Positions 53,834-63,581 of a stretch of DNA of 64,000 nt are shown here, one piece after another. The stretch is from contig NZ_BCVA01000009.1 of the NCBI RefSeq assembly GCF_001591505.1, positions 1 to 64,000 of the forward strand, written 5' to 3'. The stretch's first letter is position 1. Every line of letters begins with the position of its first letter. Position numbers and translations under genes: made by a program. The DNA is from Neobacillus niacini NBRC 15566. GTDB lineage: Bacteria; Bacillota; Bacilli; Bacillales; Cytobacillaceae. The notes under the pieces were generated by a model. That model saw nothing but the letters and a program-made list of their open reading frames with translations. It had not been told where the DNA came from and did not search any database.

Positions 53834-55300
53834 ATGGAAAATAGATATGATGTTATAGTAGTGGGTGCTGGCCCAGCGGGGATTTTTACCTGCTATGAAC
53901 TTACACTAAAAATGCCGAACGCAAAGGTGCTATTAGTAGATAAGGGGCATGATATTTACCGGAGAAATTGTCCAATTTTAGATAATAAAATTGAAAAATG
54001 TCCTCCAGCTGCAGGCAGGAAAGAGTATGCAGGATGTTTGCCTGCTTGTTCAATCACTGCTGGTTTCGGTGGTGCAGGTGCATACTCAGATGGAAAGTTT
54101 AATATCACAAGTGAATTTGGCGGCTGGATGACCGATTACCTTTCAGATTCTCAAGTTATAGATTTGATTAAATATGTTGATGAGATTAACTTAAAACACG
54201 GTGCTACAGAAAGCATTACCGATCCGCTTACAGATAAAGTAAAGGATATCGAGCGCCGCGGCTTTGCAGCTGGCCTAAAATTGTTGCGTGCTCATGTTCG
54301 CCACCTTGGAACAGAGCAAAACTTAGAAATTATGAAAAGTATCTTCGAATACTTAAATGAAAAAATTGAAATGTCATTTAAAACAGAAGTACAGGATTTG
54401 ATTACTGAAAAAACACCTGATGGCTACGTGATAAAAGGAATTAAGCTAAAAGGAGATAAGGACCTATTCGCCGAAAAGGTGGTAATTACTCCTGGACGGG
54501 ATGGTTCAAAATGGCTGACAGAAATCTTAAAGTCACGCCGCCTGAAGATGACTAGTAATCAAGTAGATATCGGTGTTCGTGTAGAAACATCTGACATCGT
54601 TATGCAGGAAATTAACGAGCATTTATATGAAGGTAAATTTGTCTTCAATACTTCTGTTGGAACAAGAGTGCGCACGTTCTGCAGCAATCCATCCGGCCAT
54701 GTGGTTGTGGAAAATCACTCAGGAATCATGCTGGCAAATGGTCATGCCTACAAGGATCCGAAGCTAGGCAGCCCTAACACGAACTTCGCATTGCTAGTAT
54801 CTCATACATTTTCAGAGCCATTTGATAAGCCGACTGAATATGCGCACGAAGTATCACGTCTTGCGAACGCTCTTTCAAATGGCGGCTTAATTGTTCAAAA
54901 GTATGGAGATATTTTAAAAGGACGCCGCTCAACTGAAAAAAGAATTAAAGAAGGATTCATCGAGCCGACACTTAAAGAAGCGGTTCCAGGGGACCTTGGT
55001 TTGGTTCTTCCATATAATACACTTAAGAGTTTAATTGAAATGACAGAAGCATTGAATCAAGTATCGCCAGGGTTGGCTTCCGAGCATACATTGTTCTATG
55101 GTGTCGAAGCGAAGTTCTACTCTGCTCGACCAAAACTCAATGACCGATTTGAATCAGAAATCAGCGGTTTGTATGTCGGCGGTGACGGAGCTGGAATTAC
55201 CCGCGGTCTTGCCCAAGCAAGCGCATGCGGTGTCTGGATCGCAAGAGACATCATCAAAAAAGCAACAACCGAACGAAATCAGGAAGTCGTTATGGCCTAA
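53834..55300 (+). CDS. FAD-dependent oxidoreductase (COG2509 type)
   Basis: 488 residues. N-terminal dinucleotide-binding motif DVIVVGAGPAGIFTCYEL, a cysteine-containing stretch (NCPILDNKIEKCPPAAGRKEYAGCLPAC) near residue 55, GFGGAGAYSDGKF, and a C-terminal FAD motif LYVGGDGAGITRGLAQAS. It resembles uncharacterised FAD-dependent dehydrogenases. The early cysteines could be redox-active or hold a cluster, but this is not known. The gene is an isolated unit with its own promoter and terminator. Confidence 0.82.
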   Translation: MENRYDVIVVGAGPAGIFTCYELTLKMPNAKVLLVDKGHDIYRRNCPILDNKIEKCPPAAGRKEYAGCLPACSITAGFGGAGAYSDGKFNITSEFGGWMTDYLSDSQVIDLIKYVDEINLKHGATESITDPLTDKVKDIERRGFAAGLKLLRAHVRHLGTEQNLEIMKSIFEYLNEKIEMSFKTEVQDLITEKTPDGYVIKGIKLKGDKDLFAEKVVITPGRDGSKWLTEILKSRRLKMTSNQVDIGVRVETSDIVMQEINEHLYEGKFVFNTSVGTRVRTFCSNPSGHVVVENHSGIMLANGHAYKDPKLGSPNTNFALLVSHTFSEPFDKPTEYAHEVSRLANALSNGGLIVQKYGDILKGRRSTEKRIKEGFIEPTLKEAVPGDLGLVLPYNTLKSLIEMTEALNQVSPGLASEHTLFYGVEAKFYSARPKLNDRFESEISGLYVGGDGAGITRGLAQASACGVWIARDIIKKATTERNQEVVMA

Positions 55301-55328
55301 ACCCGCTAAATTTAGCGGGTTTCTTTTT
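55299..55328 (+). terminator. Terminator
   Basis: AAACCCGCTAAATTTAGCGGGTTT, a perfect palindrome followed by CTTTTT. Confidence 0.9.
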
Positions 55329-55438
55329 GGGTTTGGAGGTGTTTTTCAGCGTTAAATTGGATATATCGGCGTAACCTAGGTTTTCCGCAAACCAGCACTT
55401 TCTGTTAAACTGAACTTAAAAAGGAGGATACATATATT

Positions 55439-56413
55439 ATGCTGCCAGACCGAATATCTCCTGGTGATGAAATTAGGGTAATTGCCCCATCTACAAGTAT
55501 GGCCGTCATTAAAGGGAAGCAAGTAGAATTAGCAACACAGCGATTAAACCAGCTTGGCTTTACCGTCACGTTTGGAAAACATGTCGAGGACCACGATGAA
55601 TTTTTTACGACTTCAATTGAACAAAGGGTTGAAGATTTGCATGACGCTTTTCGCGACCCAAATGTTAAAGGGATTTTAACAGCACTTGGGGGCTATCATA
55701 CTAATCAGCTGCTAAACTACATAGATTACGATTTAATTCAATCCAACCCTAAAGTATTTTGCGGCTATAGTGACATTACCGCATTAAGTGCGGCCATTTA
55801 TCAAAAAACTGGTTTAATCACGTATTCGGGACCATTTTTTTCAACGTTTGGTGTGAAATATGGATTAGATTACACGCTTCAATCTTTTTTAGAAGCTGTT
55901 ACGAATGACGCACCATATGAGGTGAATCCTTCATCTGCTTGGAGTGATGATAAGTGGTATTTAGATCAGGAGGAACGTACCTTCATAGATCAGGAAAACT
56001 ACTTGGTCATCCATGAAGGTGAAGTAGAGGGAAAACTGATTGGTGGGAACTTAAGTACGCTGCACCTTTTGCAGGGGACGGAATACATGCCATCATTAAA
56101 GGATTGTATTCTTTTTATTGAGGAGGATAACGAAGCACATATTCAATCTTTTGACCGCGTGCTTCAATCACTGCTTCAGCTGCCTGATGCAGCAAGTATA
56201 AGAGGTATTCTTATTGGCAGGTTTCAGAAGGATTCAAACGTAACGGAAGCGGCAATCAAACGAGTCATCGAAACAAAAAAGGAATTAAAAGATATCCCGG
56301 TGATCGCAAATGTCAATTTCGGACATGTTCAGCCCATTGTGACTATTCCAATGGGAGCCAATGCGGTGATTTCTGGTAGAGGAACAACCACTACAATTAC
56401 CATTAATGCATAA
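55439..56413 (+). CDS. S66 family LD-carboxypeptidase/MccF-like peptidase
   Basis: 324 residues. The nucleophile serine is in VFCGYSDITALSAAI (G-Y-S-D), the Glu in LIGGNLSTL-to-FIEEDNE, and the His in VNFGHVQPIVTIPMG: the Ser-Glu-His triad of S66. Members are LD-carboxypeptidases that trim murein tetrapeptides or MccF-type enzymes that cleave microcin C7-like acyl-adenylates. The size fits MccF, but sequence alone does not decide. No signal peptide, so cytoplasmic. AGGAGG precedes the ATG. Confidence 0.83.
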   Translation: MLPDRISPGDEIRVIAPSTSMAVIKGKQVELATQRLNQLGFTVTFGKHVEDHDEFFTTSIEQRVEDLHDAFRDPNVKGILTALGGYHTNQLLNYIDYDLIQSNPKVFCGYSDITALSAAIYQKTGLITYSGPFFSTFGVKYGLDYTLQSFLEAVTNDAPYEVNPSSAWSDDKWYLDQEERTFIDQENYLVIHEGEVEGKLIGGNLSTLHLLQGTEYMPSLKDCILFIEEDNEAHIQSFDRVLQSLLQLPDAASIRGILIGRFQKDSNVTEAAIKRVIETKKELKDIPVIANVNFGHVQPIVTIPMGANAVISGRGTTTTITINA

Positions 56414-56416
56414 GAA

Positions 56417-56439
56417 AAAGGGGGACCAAATCCCCCTTT
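56417..56439. terminator. Bidirectional terminator
   Basis: AAAGGGGGA-CCAAA-TCCCCCTTT between the convergent S66 and KtrB-type genes. Confidence 0.85.
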
Positions 56440-57802
56440 AACCAATCGTCACTTTTTCTTTTGGATAATGTATTTTCTCCTGGCTATTATCTTTGCCTCT
56501 TAAAATCAACAAGCATGTTACAATCCCCAATCTACCGATAAACATCAAAAAGATAATGAGGATTTTCCCGAATGTCGTAAGAATCGGTGTTAAGCCCATT
56601 GATAATCCATTCGTACCAAACGCAGATGTTACTTCAAATACGACTTGAATCAAGGTTCCTTTTTCCGTAACTGATAAAATTAAAATCGAGACCAAACAGA
56701 GAGTGGCGGCAGTTGATATTACGATAAAGGATTTAATTACATCCTCCGTATGCAGTTCTCTTCTAAACACTTTAATTGACCCTTTTCCTCTTGCATAAAA
56801 GAAAATCGCCAGTAAAACAATTGCAAACGTCGTGGTCCGAATCCCGCCGCTGGCACTGCTTGGTGAACCTCCAATGAACATTAAAACCGACATGAAAAGC
56901 TGATTGCTCGGTGTAAATTCATTCAAATCCATCGTTGCCAGCCCCGCACTTTTGGTGGTAGCGGAATTAAATAAGGTATAGAAGAACGTTTCGTGCCAAG
57001 ATTTATCGACGAAAAAATGGTAGCTATCAAGTAAATAAATCATAATGCTGCCTACTATGGTTAAGATGACAAATGTTGCGGTAGTTAATTTCGTAAATAA
57101 AGTGAAATGATATCTTTTTTTACTCTTCAAACTTAAAAGGAATTCGTAAACCTCAACAATAACCGGAAAACCTATCGCTCCGATAATCATCAATAAAATG
57201 ATTACCGTCTGAACAAAATAATCATTACTAAAGGGGATTAATGAGCCGCCAGTAATATCAAATCCAGCATTCGTCGTGGCGCTGATGGAGCCAAAAAATC
57301 CATGTTTAAATGCAGATAAAGGGCTGTCAAAATATTTTAAGAAACGTATTCCTAAGATAATACCACCAACTATTTCAAATGAGATAATGATGATAAAAAT
57401 CCGTTTTGCCAGCTGGACCAAACCAGATAAGTTGGATTGATTTTGGTCAACCATAATCAGCTGGCGTTCCTTTAATCCCACTTTTTTCCCAATCATAACC
57501 CAGAGAAAGGTACTCAGCGACATCACACCTAATCCGCCTATTTGGAGGATTATACACAATAGAAAAATACCCAAATTATTAAATGTATCTTTTATAGAGA
57601 TAACACTTAGGCCAGTTACACTAACAGCACTTGCGGATGTAAATAGCGCGTCAATTATACTAAGGGACGCATTTTCACGATGTGCCCATGGTATTAACAA
57701 AAGCAATGTAGAAATAACTAAAGCAGATAAGTAAAAAACTACGATCAATTGAATCGTTGATAATTCTCTTTTTTTAGATAATGGTTTATTCGATTTATTC
57801 AT
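56438..57802 (-). CDS. KtrB/TrkH-type potassium uptake protein
   Basis: 454 residues, minus strand. Ten or so membrane helices with the four selectivity-filter turns of the Ktr/Trk fold: SASAVSVTGL, SATTNAGFD, SATTKSAGLAT and TSAFGTNGLSMG. Fits KtrB/KtrD of Bacillus, which take up K+ (and some Na+) with a cytosolic RCK partner. No ktrA/ktrC gene lies beside it, so the partner must be elsewhere, as with B. subtilis ktrD. The regulatory C-di-AMP response would be through that partner. Confidence 0.9.
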   Translation of the reverse strand: MNKSNKPLSKKRELSTIQLIVVFYLSALVISTLLLLIPWAHRENASLSIIDALFTSASAVSVTGLSVISIKDTFNNLGIFLLCIILQIGGLGVMSLSTFLWVMIGKKVGLKERQLIMVDQNQSNLSGLVQLAKRIFIIIISFEIVGGIILGIRFLKYFDSPLSAFKHGFFGSISATTNAGFDITGGSLIPFSNDYFVQTVIILLMIIGAIGFPVIVEVYEFLLSLKSKKRYHFTLFTKLTTATFVILTIVGSIMIYLLDSYHFFVDKSWHETFFYTLFNSATTKSAGLATMDLNEFTPSNQLFMSVLMFIGGSPSSASGGIRTTTFAIVLLAIFFYARGKGSIKVFRRELHTEDVIKSFIVISTAATLCLVSILILSVTEKGTLIQVVFEVTSAFGTNGLSMGLTPILTTFGKILIIFLMFIGRLGIVTCLLILRGKDNSQEKIHYPKEKVTIG

Positions 57803-57997
57803 TTAATCCATCCTTATGTAAATCTAAGTGTTATTCTATATGAACTATCCTAAAAAGTAAAAGATAGTTTTCTATGATTAAGATTTATGACATTTTTCTA
57901 AATGCTAGAGTTATGAGGACAAATGGTTCCTGCGGACTAGAATAATTATAAAGCTCCCTTTTAAGATAAATAAGATGAAAGTATTAAAATACTCGCT

Positions 57998-58005
57998 CAT
58001 ACAAT
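57998..58005 (+). promoter_or_regulatory. Possible sigma-E -10 element before yodT
   Basis: CATACAAT is a full match to the sigma-E -10 consensus, 27 bases before the yodT start. The -35 region is weak (AAGTATT at 57979-57985, spacing 12), so the promoter is uncertain. It fits the known mother-cell (sigma-E) expression of the yodT-kamA operon in B. subtilis. Nothing else is seen in 57803-58031. Confidence 0.45.
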
Positions 58006-58031
58006 GAACTAAAAGGGGAAGTGGTGTCAGG

Positions 58032-59378
58032 TTGGAACGTACGTATCTTATAAAACCGTCACTGGATGATACCTTGCCAATGATTGACTACGGCAAAGGG
58101 GTATATTTGTATGATCGGGAAGGAAAAAAATATCTTGACGGTGCCTCAGGTGCTGTCACGGCGAATATTGGCCACGGAGTATCCGAAATCCTTGAAGCAA
58201 TGGCAGAACAAGCAAAGAAAATTTCGTTTGTTTACCGCTCACAATTTACAAGTGAAGCAGCTGAAAAGCTTGCTGAAAAAATTTCAGCACTTACACCTGG
58301 AGACCTAAATTGGTGCTTCTTTGTTAATAGCGGGTCTGAAGCAGTCGAAACTGCGATGAAAATGGCGATTCAATATTGGCAGGAAAAAGGCATACAAACA
58401 AAAACGAAGGTGTTATCAAGGTGGGTCAGCTATCATGGAATCACTTTAGGTGCACTTTCTTTGTCTGGGCACACAGGAAGAAGAGCGCGATTTGTTCCAT
58501 TGCTCGAGGATTTTCCAGTAATCAATCCCCCATACTGCTACCGCTGCCCCTACAGCCTAGAGGCACCTTCCTGCGGATTCCTTTGTGCACAGGAGCTTGA
58601 ACATGCAATCAAACGTATTGGTGCGCAGCATATTGCCGCTTTTATTGCAGAACCTGTAATCGGAGCGGCCGGGGGTGCCATTGTAGCTCCGAAGGATTAT
58701 TTTAAGGTTATCAAAAAAATCTGTGATGATAATGACATCCTTTTTATTGCTGACGAGGTTATGACTGGCTTTGGACGAACAGGATCAATGCTGGCAATGG
58801 ACCAATATGAAGTAATACCAGATATTGTAGCATTAGGTAAAGGGATGGGTGCAGGCTATGCTCCAATAGCGGCAGCACTTGCAAGTGAGAAGGTAATTGA
58901 GCCCATTTTGGCGGGCACAAAAGTAGTTATGAGCGGACATACCTTAAGTGCAAATCCACAATCCTGTGCGGTTTCTCTCGCCGTACTAGAATATTTAGAC
59001 AGAAACAAGATTGTCAGTGAGGTAGAATCCAAGGGAGATTACCTAATAAAACTGCTGCACCCATTAAAAAATAAATATTCCTTTATCGGTGATATAAGAG
59101 GGAAAGGCTTATTGATTGGAATTGAGTTTGTCGAGGATACAGCTAATAAAACCCCTTTTTCTCGAAATGCAGGGGTTACTCCAACCATGATTGCTCTCGC
59201 AAAAGAAAAAGGGCTGCTCGTTTATCCTGCGGGCGCCGGTATTGATGGAGTAAATGGTGACTCCATTATTGTTTCGCCGCCATTAACCATCACGAAAAGT
59301 GAAATAGAAGTATTGGTTCAACTGTTAGAAGAAACATTTGAAGCTTTTTCAAAGCAAATGAAGTCGGGTGGTGTTTAG
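58032..59378 (+). CDS. yodT: Class III aminotransferase (YodT type)
   Basis: 448 residues (B. subtilis YodT 444), TTG start. PLP-dependent type III fold: KYLDGASGAVTANIGHG, NSGSEAVETAMK, IAEPVIGAAGG, FIADEVMTGFGRTG and LGKGMGAGYAP with the Schiff-base lysine. A Cys-rich segment (PPYCYRCPYS...CGFLC) at 170-190 may bind metal. In the yod pathway it is thought to remove the 3-amino group of acetylated beta-lysine. First gene of an operon of at least six; the next gene starts directly after its stop. Confidence 0.87.
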   Translation: MERTYLIKPSLDDTLPMIDYGKGVYLYDREGKKYLDGASGAVTANIGHGVSEILEAMAEQAKKISFVYRSQFTSEAAEKLAEKISALTPGDLNWCFFVNSGSEAVETAMKMAIQYWQEKGIQTKTKVLSRWVSYHGITLGALSLSGHTGRRARFVPLLEDFPVINPPYCYRCPYSLEAPSCGFLCAQELEHAIKRIGAQHIAAFIAEPVIGAAGGAIVAPKDYFKVIKKICDDNDILFIADEVMTGFGRTGSMLAMDQYEVIPDIVALGKGMGAGYAPIAAALASEKVIEPILAGTKVVMSGHTLSANPQSCAVSLAVLEYLDRNKIVSEVESKGDYLIKLLHPLKNKYSFIGDIRGKGLLIGIEFVEDTANKTPFSRNAGVTPTMIALAKEKGLLVYPAGAGIDGVNGDSIIVSPPLTITKSEIEVLVQLLEETFEAFSKQMKSGGV

Positions 59379-60071
59379 ATGGAGAATCCATTTGGGAAAG
59401 TTAAAACCTTAGAAAAGGTTTTGGAAGTCTTCTACAACGGAATGACGTTAATGTTTGGGGGATTTGGCGGTGTCGGATCCCCGCCGACACTCATTGATGG
59501 AATTCTTGAAAAAGGAATACGGGACATCACATTAATCGGAAATGATACTGGATTTCCACATATCGGTATTGGAAAATTAGTCAGTCAGGGAAGGGCAATA
59601 AAGGTGATTGCATCACATATTGGTTCGAATCCGATTGCCGGTAAACTCATGCACGAAGGAAGGCTTGAGGTGGAATTTTCACCGCAAGGCATATTAGCAG
59701 AAAGGATTCGTGCTGGGGGAGTTGGTCTCCCAGCGATTCTAAGTGATATTGGAATGGAAAATGAACTCGTATCAAGAAATAAGCCCCATTTTCTCCTCAA
59801 CGGGAAGGACTACTTAATTGAAACAGCTTTAACCGCAGAAGTTTCAATCGTTTATGCCAAAAAAGCAGACCCCTACGGAAATTTAATTTACGACAAAAGT
59901 GCTCGAAATACGAATCCACTTGTGGCGATGGCAGGAGATATTACCATTGCAGAGGTAGAGGAAATCGTTCCGCTCGGAAGCCTTGACCCGAATGAGATTA
60001 TTACTCCTGGTGTGTTCGTTGACCATATTATTCCTTCGAAGGGAGTGAACTGGAAGTGGGCTTGGGAGTAG
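59379..60071 (+). CDS. yodS: CoA-transferase alpha subunit (YodS type)
   Basis: 230 residues. Subunit A hallmarks: LMFGGFGGVGSPPTLIDGI (oxyanion-hole GGFG motif) and IASHIGSNPIAGKL, with ERIRAGGVGLPAIL. It starts immediately after the yodT stop codon and its 3' end overlaps the beta subunit by 16 bases, so the subunits are coupled. Moves CoA onto the oxo-acid produced by the aminotransferase; substrate by inference. Confidence 0.87.
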   Translation: MENPFGKVKTLEKVLEVFYNGMTLMFGGFGGVGSPPTLIDGILEKGIRDITLIGNDTGFPHIGIGKLVSQGRAIKVIASHIGSNPIAGKLMHEGRLEVEFSPQGILAERIRAGGVGLPAILSDIGMENELVSRNKPHFLLNGKDYLIETALTAEVSIVYAKKADPYGNLIYDKSARNTNPLVAMAGDITIAEVEEIVPLGSLDPNEIITPGVFVDHIIPSKGVNWKWAWE

Positions 60072-60721
60072 ATTTTCGTAATACGATTGCCAAAAGAGCA
60101 GCAGAAGAAATCCACAATGGAATGGTGGTAAACCTAGGTATTGGAATTCCCTCCTTAGTTCCCAATCATTTACCGAAGAACATGATGGTCATGTTCCATG
60201 CTGAAAATGGGATTACAGGAATGGGACCAAGCCCAGAAAAAGGGATGGAAGATGAGAATTTATGTAATGCAGGCGGCTTTCCGGTTACCTTGAATCCAGG
60301 TGGTTCTTACTGTGATAGCACTGTGGCATTTGGGATGATACGACGAGGACGGGTGGATATCACCATTTTGGGTTCCCTGCAAGTCAGCGCACAGGGGGAC
60401 TTGGCAAACTGGATTGTTCCAGGAAAAAAAGTCCCTGGGATGGGCGGTGCGATGGAACTGGCCCAAAAGGCAAGAAAAGTAATTGTATTAATGAATCATT
60501 GTGATAAGGCAGGAAATCCAAAAATCGTCACGTCTTGCACATTACCGCTAACCTCTGCTGCATGTGTGGATATGATCATAACAGAGTTGGCAGTATTCAA
60601 GGTGACTCCTGATGGATTATTGTTAACAGAATTGTTCGCGCCATACGATTTACAGATAGTCGCCAATAGGACTGAATGTGATTTTATGGTAAGTGATACG
60701 ATCCGGAAAATAGCCAATTAA
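60056..60721 (+). CDS. yodR: CoA-transferase beta subunit (YodR type)
   Basis: 221 residues. The catalytic glutamate is in FHAENGITGMGP (S-E-N-G-like), and NLGIGIPSLVPNHL and GAMELAQKARKVIVLMNH mark the subunit B fold. GTG start at 60056 inside the end of yodS; a TTG at 60062 is possible. Works as a heteromer with YodS in a succinyl-CoA:3-oxoacid transferase-like reaction. Confidence 0.87.
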   Translation: MGLGVDFRNTIAKRAAEEIHNGMVVNLGIGIPSLVPNHLPKNMMVMFHAENGITGMGPSPEKGMEDENLCNAGGFPVTLNPGGSYCDSTVAFGMIRRGRVDITILGSLQVSAQGDLANWIVPGKKVPGMGGAMELAQKARKVIVLMNHCDKAGNPKIVTSCTLPLTSAACVDMIITELAVFKVTPDGLLLTELFAPYDLQIVANRTECDFMVSDTIRKIAN

Positions 60722-60755
60722 TCTCACCTATTCTTCTGAGGAAGGAGTGAAAGTG

Positions 60756-62027
60756 TTGAAAAATCATGAAGAATTAATCAAGCAATGGCTGAAGGACAAT
60801 CGGGCTAGAGGAACCCGGTTTTTACAAATCCTAGTCCAAGAGAATAGTACAAGGGGAAATGAAAGCAGTGCACAGGCGGTCATCATTGAAAAATGCCGGC
60901 AGTTAGGGTTGAATCTTGATATTTGGGAAATTGACCGGGATGAGTTAAAGGAGCATGAGGCATTCTGCTGTGACCGTCAAAGCTTTGAAGGAAATCCGAA
61001 TGTCGTTGCTGTATTAAAAGGAACGGGAGGCGGGAAATCAATCATCCTAAATGGTCATATCGATGTGGTACCAGTCGGCGATGAGAAGAACTGGGAACAT
61101 GATCCATTTAGCGGGCATATTGAGTGCGGTAAACTCTATGGCCGCGGAAGCACAGATATGAAGGGCGGGACCGCAGCGCTTATTATGGCAATCGAAGCAA
61201 TTATTGCTACGGGCACCAAGCTTAAAGGGGATATTATTTTTCAAAGTGTGATAGAAGAAGAAAGCGGAGGTGCTGGTACGCTTGCTGCCGTCCTAAGGGG
61301 CTACCAGGCCGACGGGGCAATTATACCGGAACCAACGGGTATGAAGATTTTTCCGAAACAGCAGGGTTCGATGTGGTTTAGGATTACCGTAAAAGGCAGG
61401 GCAGCACACGGAGGAACGAGATATGAAGGTATTAGCGCCATCGAAAAGGCAGTACTAGTGATACAAAAACTGCAGCAATTAGAGAAGAATCGTAATATTA
61501 AAATCACGGATCCGCTATTTAACAGCATTCCAATCCCAATCCCGATTAACATTGGAAAAATAAATAGCGGCGAGTGGCCGTCATCTGTTCCAGATTTGGC
61601 TGTTATTGAAGGAAGAATGGGCGTATCCCCTGAAGAGACCATTTCGGCAGCTCAAGGGGAAATGGGTGCTGTATTGTCTGAGCTTAATGAACAAGATAAA
61701 TGGTTCCAAGAGAATCCACTTGAAATTGAGTGGTTTGGAGGAAGGTGGCTTCCTGGAAATCTTGATGTCAATCATCCATTAATGAAGACACTATCCGAGA
61801 GTTTTGTAGAAATTAAGGGTAAAGAGCCGGTCATTGAAGCAAGCCCTTGGGGGACTGATGGTGGAATTCTCTCAAATGTTGGAAATACACCTGTGGTTGT
61901 CTTTGGTCCGGGAATTACTGCCACGGCACATGACGCCAATGAGCACATACATTTGGAGGATATGTTTGCAGCAAGTAAAATTATTGCTCTAACGCTATTA
62001 AAGTGGTGTGAAGTTAGTGAGGTATAG
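60756..62027 (+). CDS. yodQ: M20 family deacylase (YodQ type)
   Basis: 423 residues from the TTG at 60756; AAGGAG is eight bases upstream, and GTG at 60753 is also possible. M20/ArgE-DapE zinc motifs: LNGHIDVVPVGD (first His and Asp), GRGSTDMKGG (bridging Asp) and SVIEEESGGAGTL (catalytic Glu), with SPWGTDGGI and a final His. B. subtilis YodQ is 436 aa. It should remove the N-acetyl group put on by YodP. Followed by 69 bases and the ALDH gene. Confidence 0.86.
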   Translation: MKNHEELIKQWLKDNRARGTRFLQILVQENSTRGNESSAQAVIIEKCRQLGLNLDIWEIDRDELKEHEAFCCDRQSFEGNPNVVAVLKGTGGGKSIILNGHIDVVPVGDEKNWEHDPFSGHIECGKLYGRGSTDMKGGTAALIMAIEAIIATGTKLKGDIIFQSVIEEESGGAGTLAAVLRGYQADGAIIPEPTGMKIFPKQQGSMWFRITVKGRAAHGGTRYEGISAIEKAVLVIQKLQQLEKNRNIKITDPLFNSIPIPIPINIGKINSGEWPSSVPDLAVIEGRMGVSPEETISAAQGEMGAVLSELNEQDKWFQENPLEIEWFGGRWLPGNLDVNHPLMKTLSESFVEIKGKEPVIEASPWGTDGGILSNVGNTPVVVFGPGITATAHDANEHIHLEDMFAASKIIALTLLKWCEVSEV

Positions 62028-62096
62028 AAAATCCCTTCAACCTAGTAAATTTGATACAATAGTAAAAAATGAATCTTTTCATTTGGAGGGATTAAG

Positions 62097-63518
62097 ATGA
62101 AGAAAGATTTATGGATAGGCGGCGAATATAGAAGTACTTCTTCCTATATGGAGCTGAAAAGTCCATATAACTTAGAGAGTCTTGCACAGGTAGGTATTGC
62201 CAGTCCGGATGATGTTCACGCTGCAGTCGATGCGGCCCAAAACGCCAAAAGAAGTATGGCAGAACTGCCTGCTTATGTGCGGGCTGAGATATTAGAAAAA
62301 GTAGTACAATTTCTTAAAGATGATCGTGAAGAATGTGCAAGAATCATAGCAAAGGAGGCAGCGAAGCCACTAAAAGCCGCGAGGACAGAAGTAGACCGAA
62401 CGATTATGACTTACACCTTTGCAGCTCATGAAGCGAGGAAAATACATGGGGAAACCGTGCCAATGGATGCCGCTCCTGGCGGGCAGGGTAGGCTCGCTTT
62501 TACCGTTCGGGAACCACTTGGTGTCATAGCTGCCATCACGCCGTTCAATTTTCCTATGAATCTAGTTGCACATAAAGTGGGCCCAGCCATCGCTAGTGGA
62601 AATAGCGTTATTCTAAAGCCAGCAAGTCAAACGCCATTATCTGCCTATAAGATAGCTGAATACTTTCATCGTGCAGGTCTGCCCGCTGGGGCCTTGAATG
62701 TCATCACCGGAAGCGGACGCAGCATCGGTGATATCTTAATGAAAGATGAACGTATAAAAATGATTACTTTTACAGGAAGCCCTGAAGTGGGGACCTATAT
62801 CCGTGAAAACTCAGGATTAAAGCGGGTAACACTGGAATTAGGATCAAATTCGGCATTAATTGTGGATGAAGGGGTTCAATTACAACAAGTGATACCTAGA
62901 ATTGTGAATGGTGCCTTTGCTTATCAGGGGCAGGTTTGTATCTCGATTCAAAGGATATTTGTTCATGAAAATATCTTTGAGACTTTTGTGGAGCAGTTCG
63001 TAAATGAGACACAAAAGTTAAAGGCTGGAAATCCATTAGAGGAAGATACGGATATTTCAGCCTTGATAACTCGTTTTGATGTGCTGCGAACACAAAGCTG
63101 GGTGGATGAAGCTGTCAAGAATGGTGCTGAATTGAAGTTGGGCGGCAGAGCAGAGGAAGGGATTTTCCAACCAACGGTTCTGATCAATGTTCCGTCTACG
63201 GAAAAAGTAAGTTGTGAAGAGGTATTTGCACCTGTCGTTCATATCAATACTTTCAATGAATTTAGTAAAGCAATCCATTTAGTGAATGACTCAAAGTATG
63301 GGCTTCAAGCGGGAATCTTTACAAATGACATCCATAAAGCACTCCAGGCAGCAAAAAAACTTGAAGTTGGCGGTGTCATGATTAATGAAATTCCTACGTT
63401 CCGTGTAGACCAAATGCCGTATGGCGGAGTTAAAATGAGCGGAATGGGCAGAGAAGGCATTAAATATGCAGTGGAAGAGATGACTGAATTAAAGCTTATC
63501 AGCTTTAAAACAGAGTAG
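62097..63518 (+). CDS. Aldehyde dehydrogenase of the succinate-semialdehyde/lactaldehyde type
   Basis: 473 residues. Catalytic Cys at 281 (FAYQGQVCISIQR) and general-base Glu at 247 (RVTLELGSN); NAD(P) loop FTGSPEVG and PFNFPMN are present. It lies between yodQ and yodP, where B. subtilis has no ALDH gene, with a good TTGGAGGG site and a TTGATACAAT stretch that may add a promoter. A semialdehyde from the lysine pathway is a likely substrate by position. A terminator follows, so yodP is partly separated from it. Confidence 0.85.
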   Translation: MKKDLWIGGEYRSTSSYMELKSPYNLESLAQVGIASPDDVHAAVDAAQNAKRSMAELPAYVRAEILEKVVQFLKDDREECARIIAKEAAKPLKAARTEVDRTIMTYTFAAHEARKIHGETVPMDAAPGGQGRLAFTVREPLGVIAAITPFNFPMNLVAHKVGPAIASGNSVILKPASQTPLSAYKIAEYFHRAGLPAGALNVITGSGRSIGDILMKDERIKMITFTGSPEVGTYIRENSGLKRVTLELGSNSALIVDEGVQLQQVIPRIVNGAFAYQGQVCISIQRIFVHENIFETFVEQFVNETQKLKAGNPLEEDTDISALITRFDVLRTQSWVDEAVKNGAELKLGGRAEEGIFQPTVLINVPSTEKVSCEEVFAPVVHINTFNEFSKAIHLVNDSKYGLQAGIFTNDIHKALQAAKKLEVGGVMINEIPTFRVDQMPYGGVKMSGMGREGIKYAVEEMTELKLISFKTE

Positions 63519-63520
63519 AG

Positions 63521-63557
63521 AAAATGTCTGGCTGATTCCAGTCAGACATTTTTTTCA
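63521..63557 (+). terminator. Terminator after the ALDH gene
   Basis: AATGTCTGGCTG ... CAGTCAGACATTTTTTT, stem with inner mismatch and T-run, 30 bases before the yodP start. Confidence 0.8.
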
Positions 63558-63581
63558 CCTGCTTTTCGGAAAGGAGTCTAA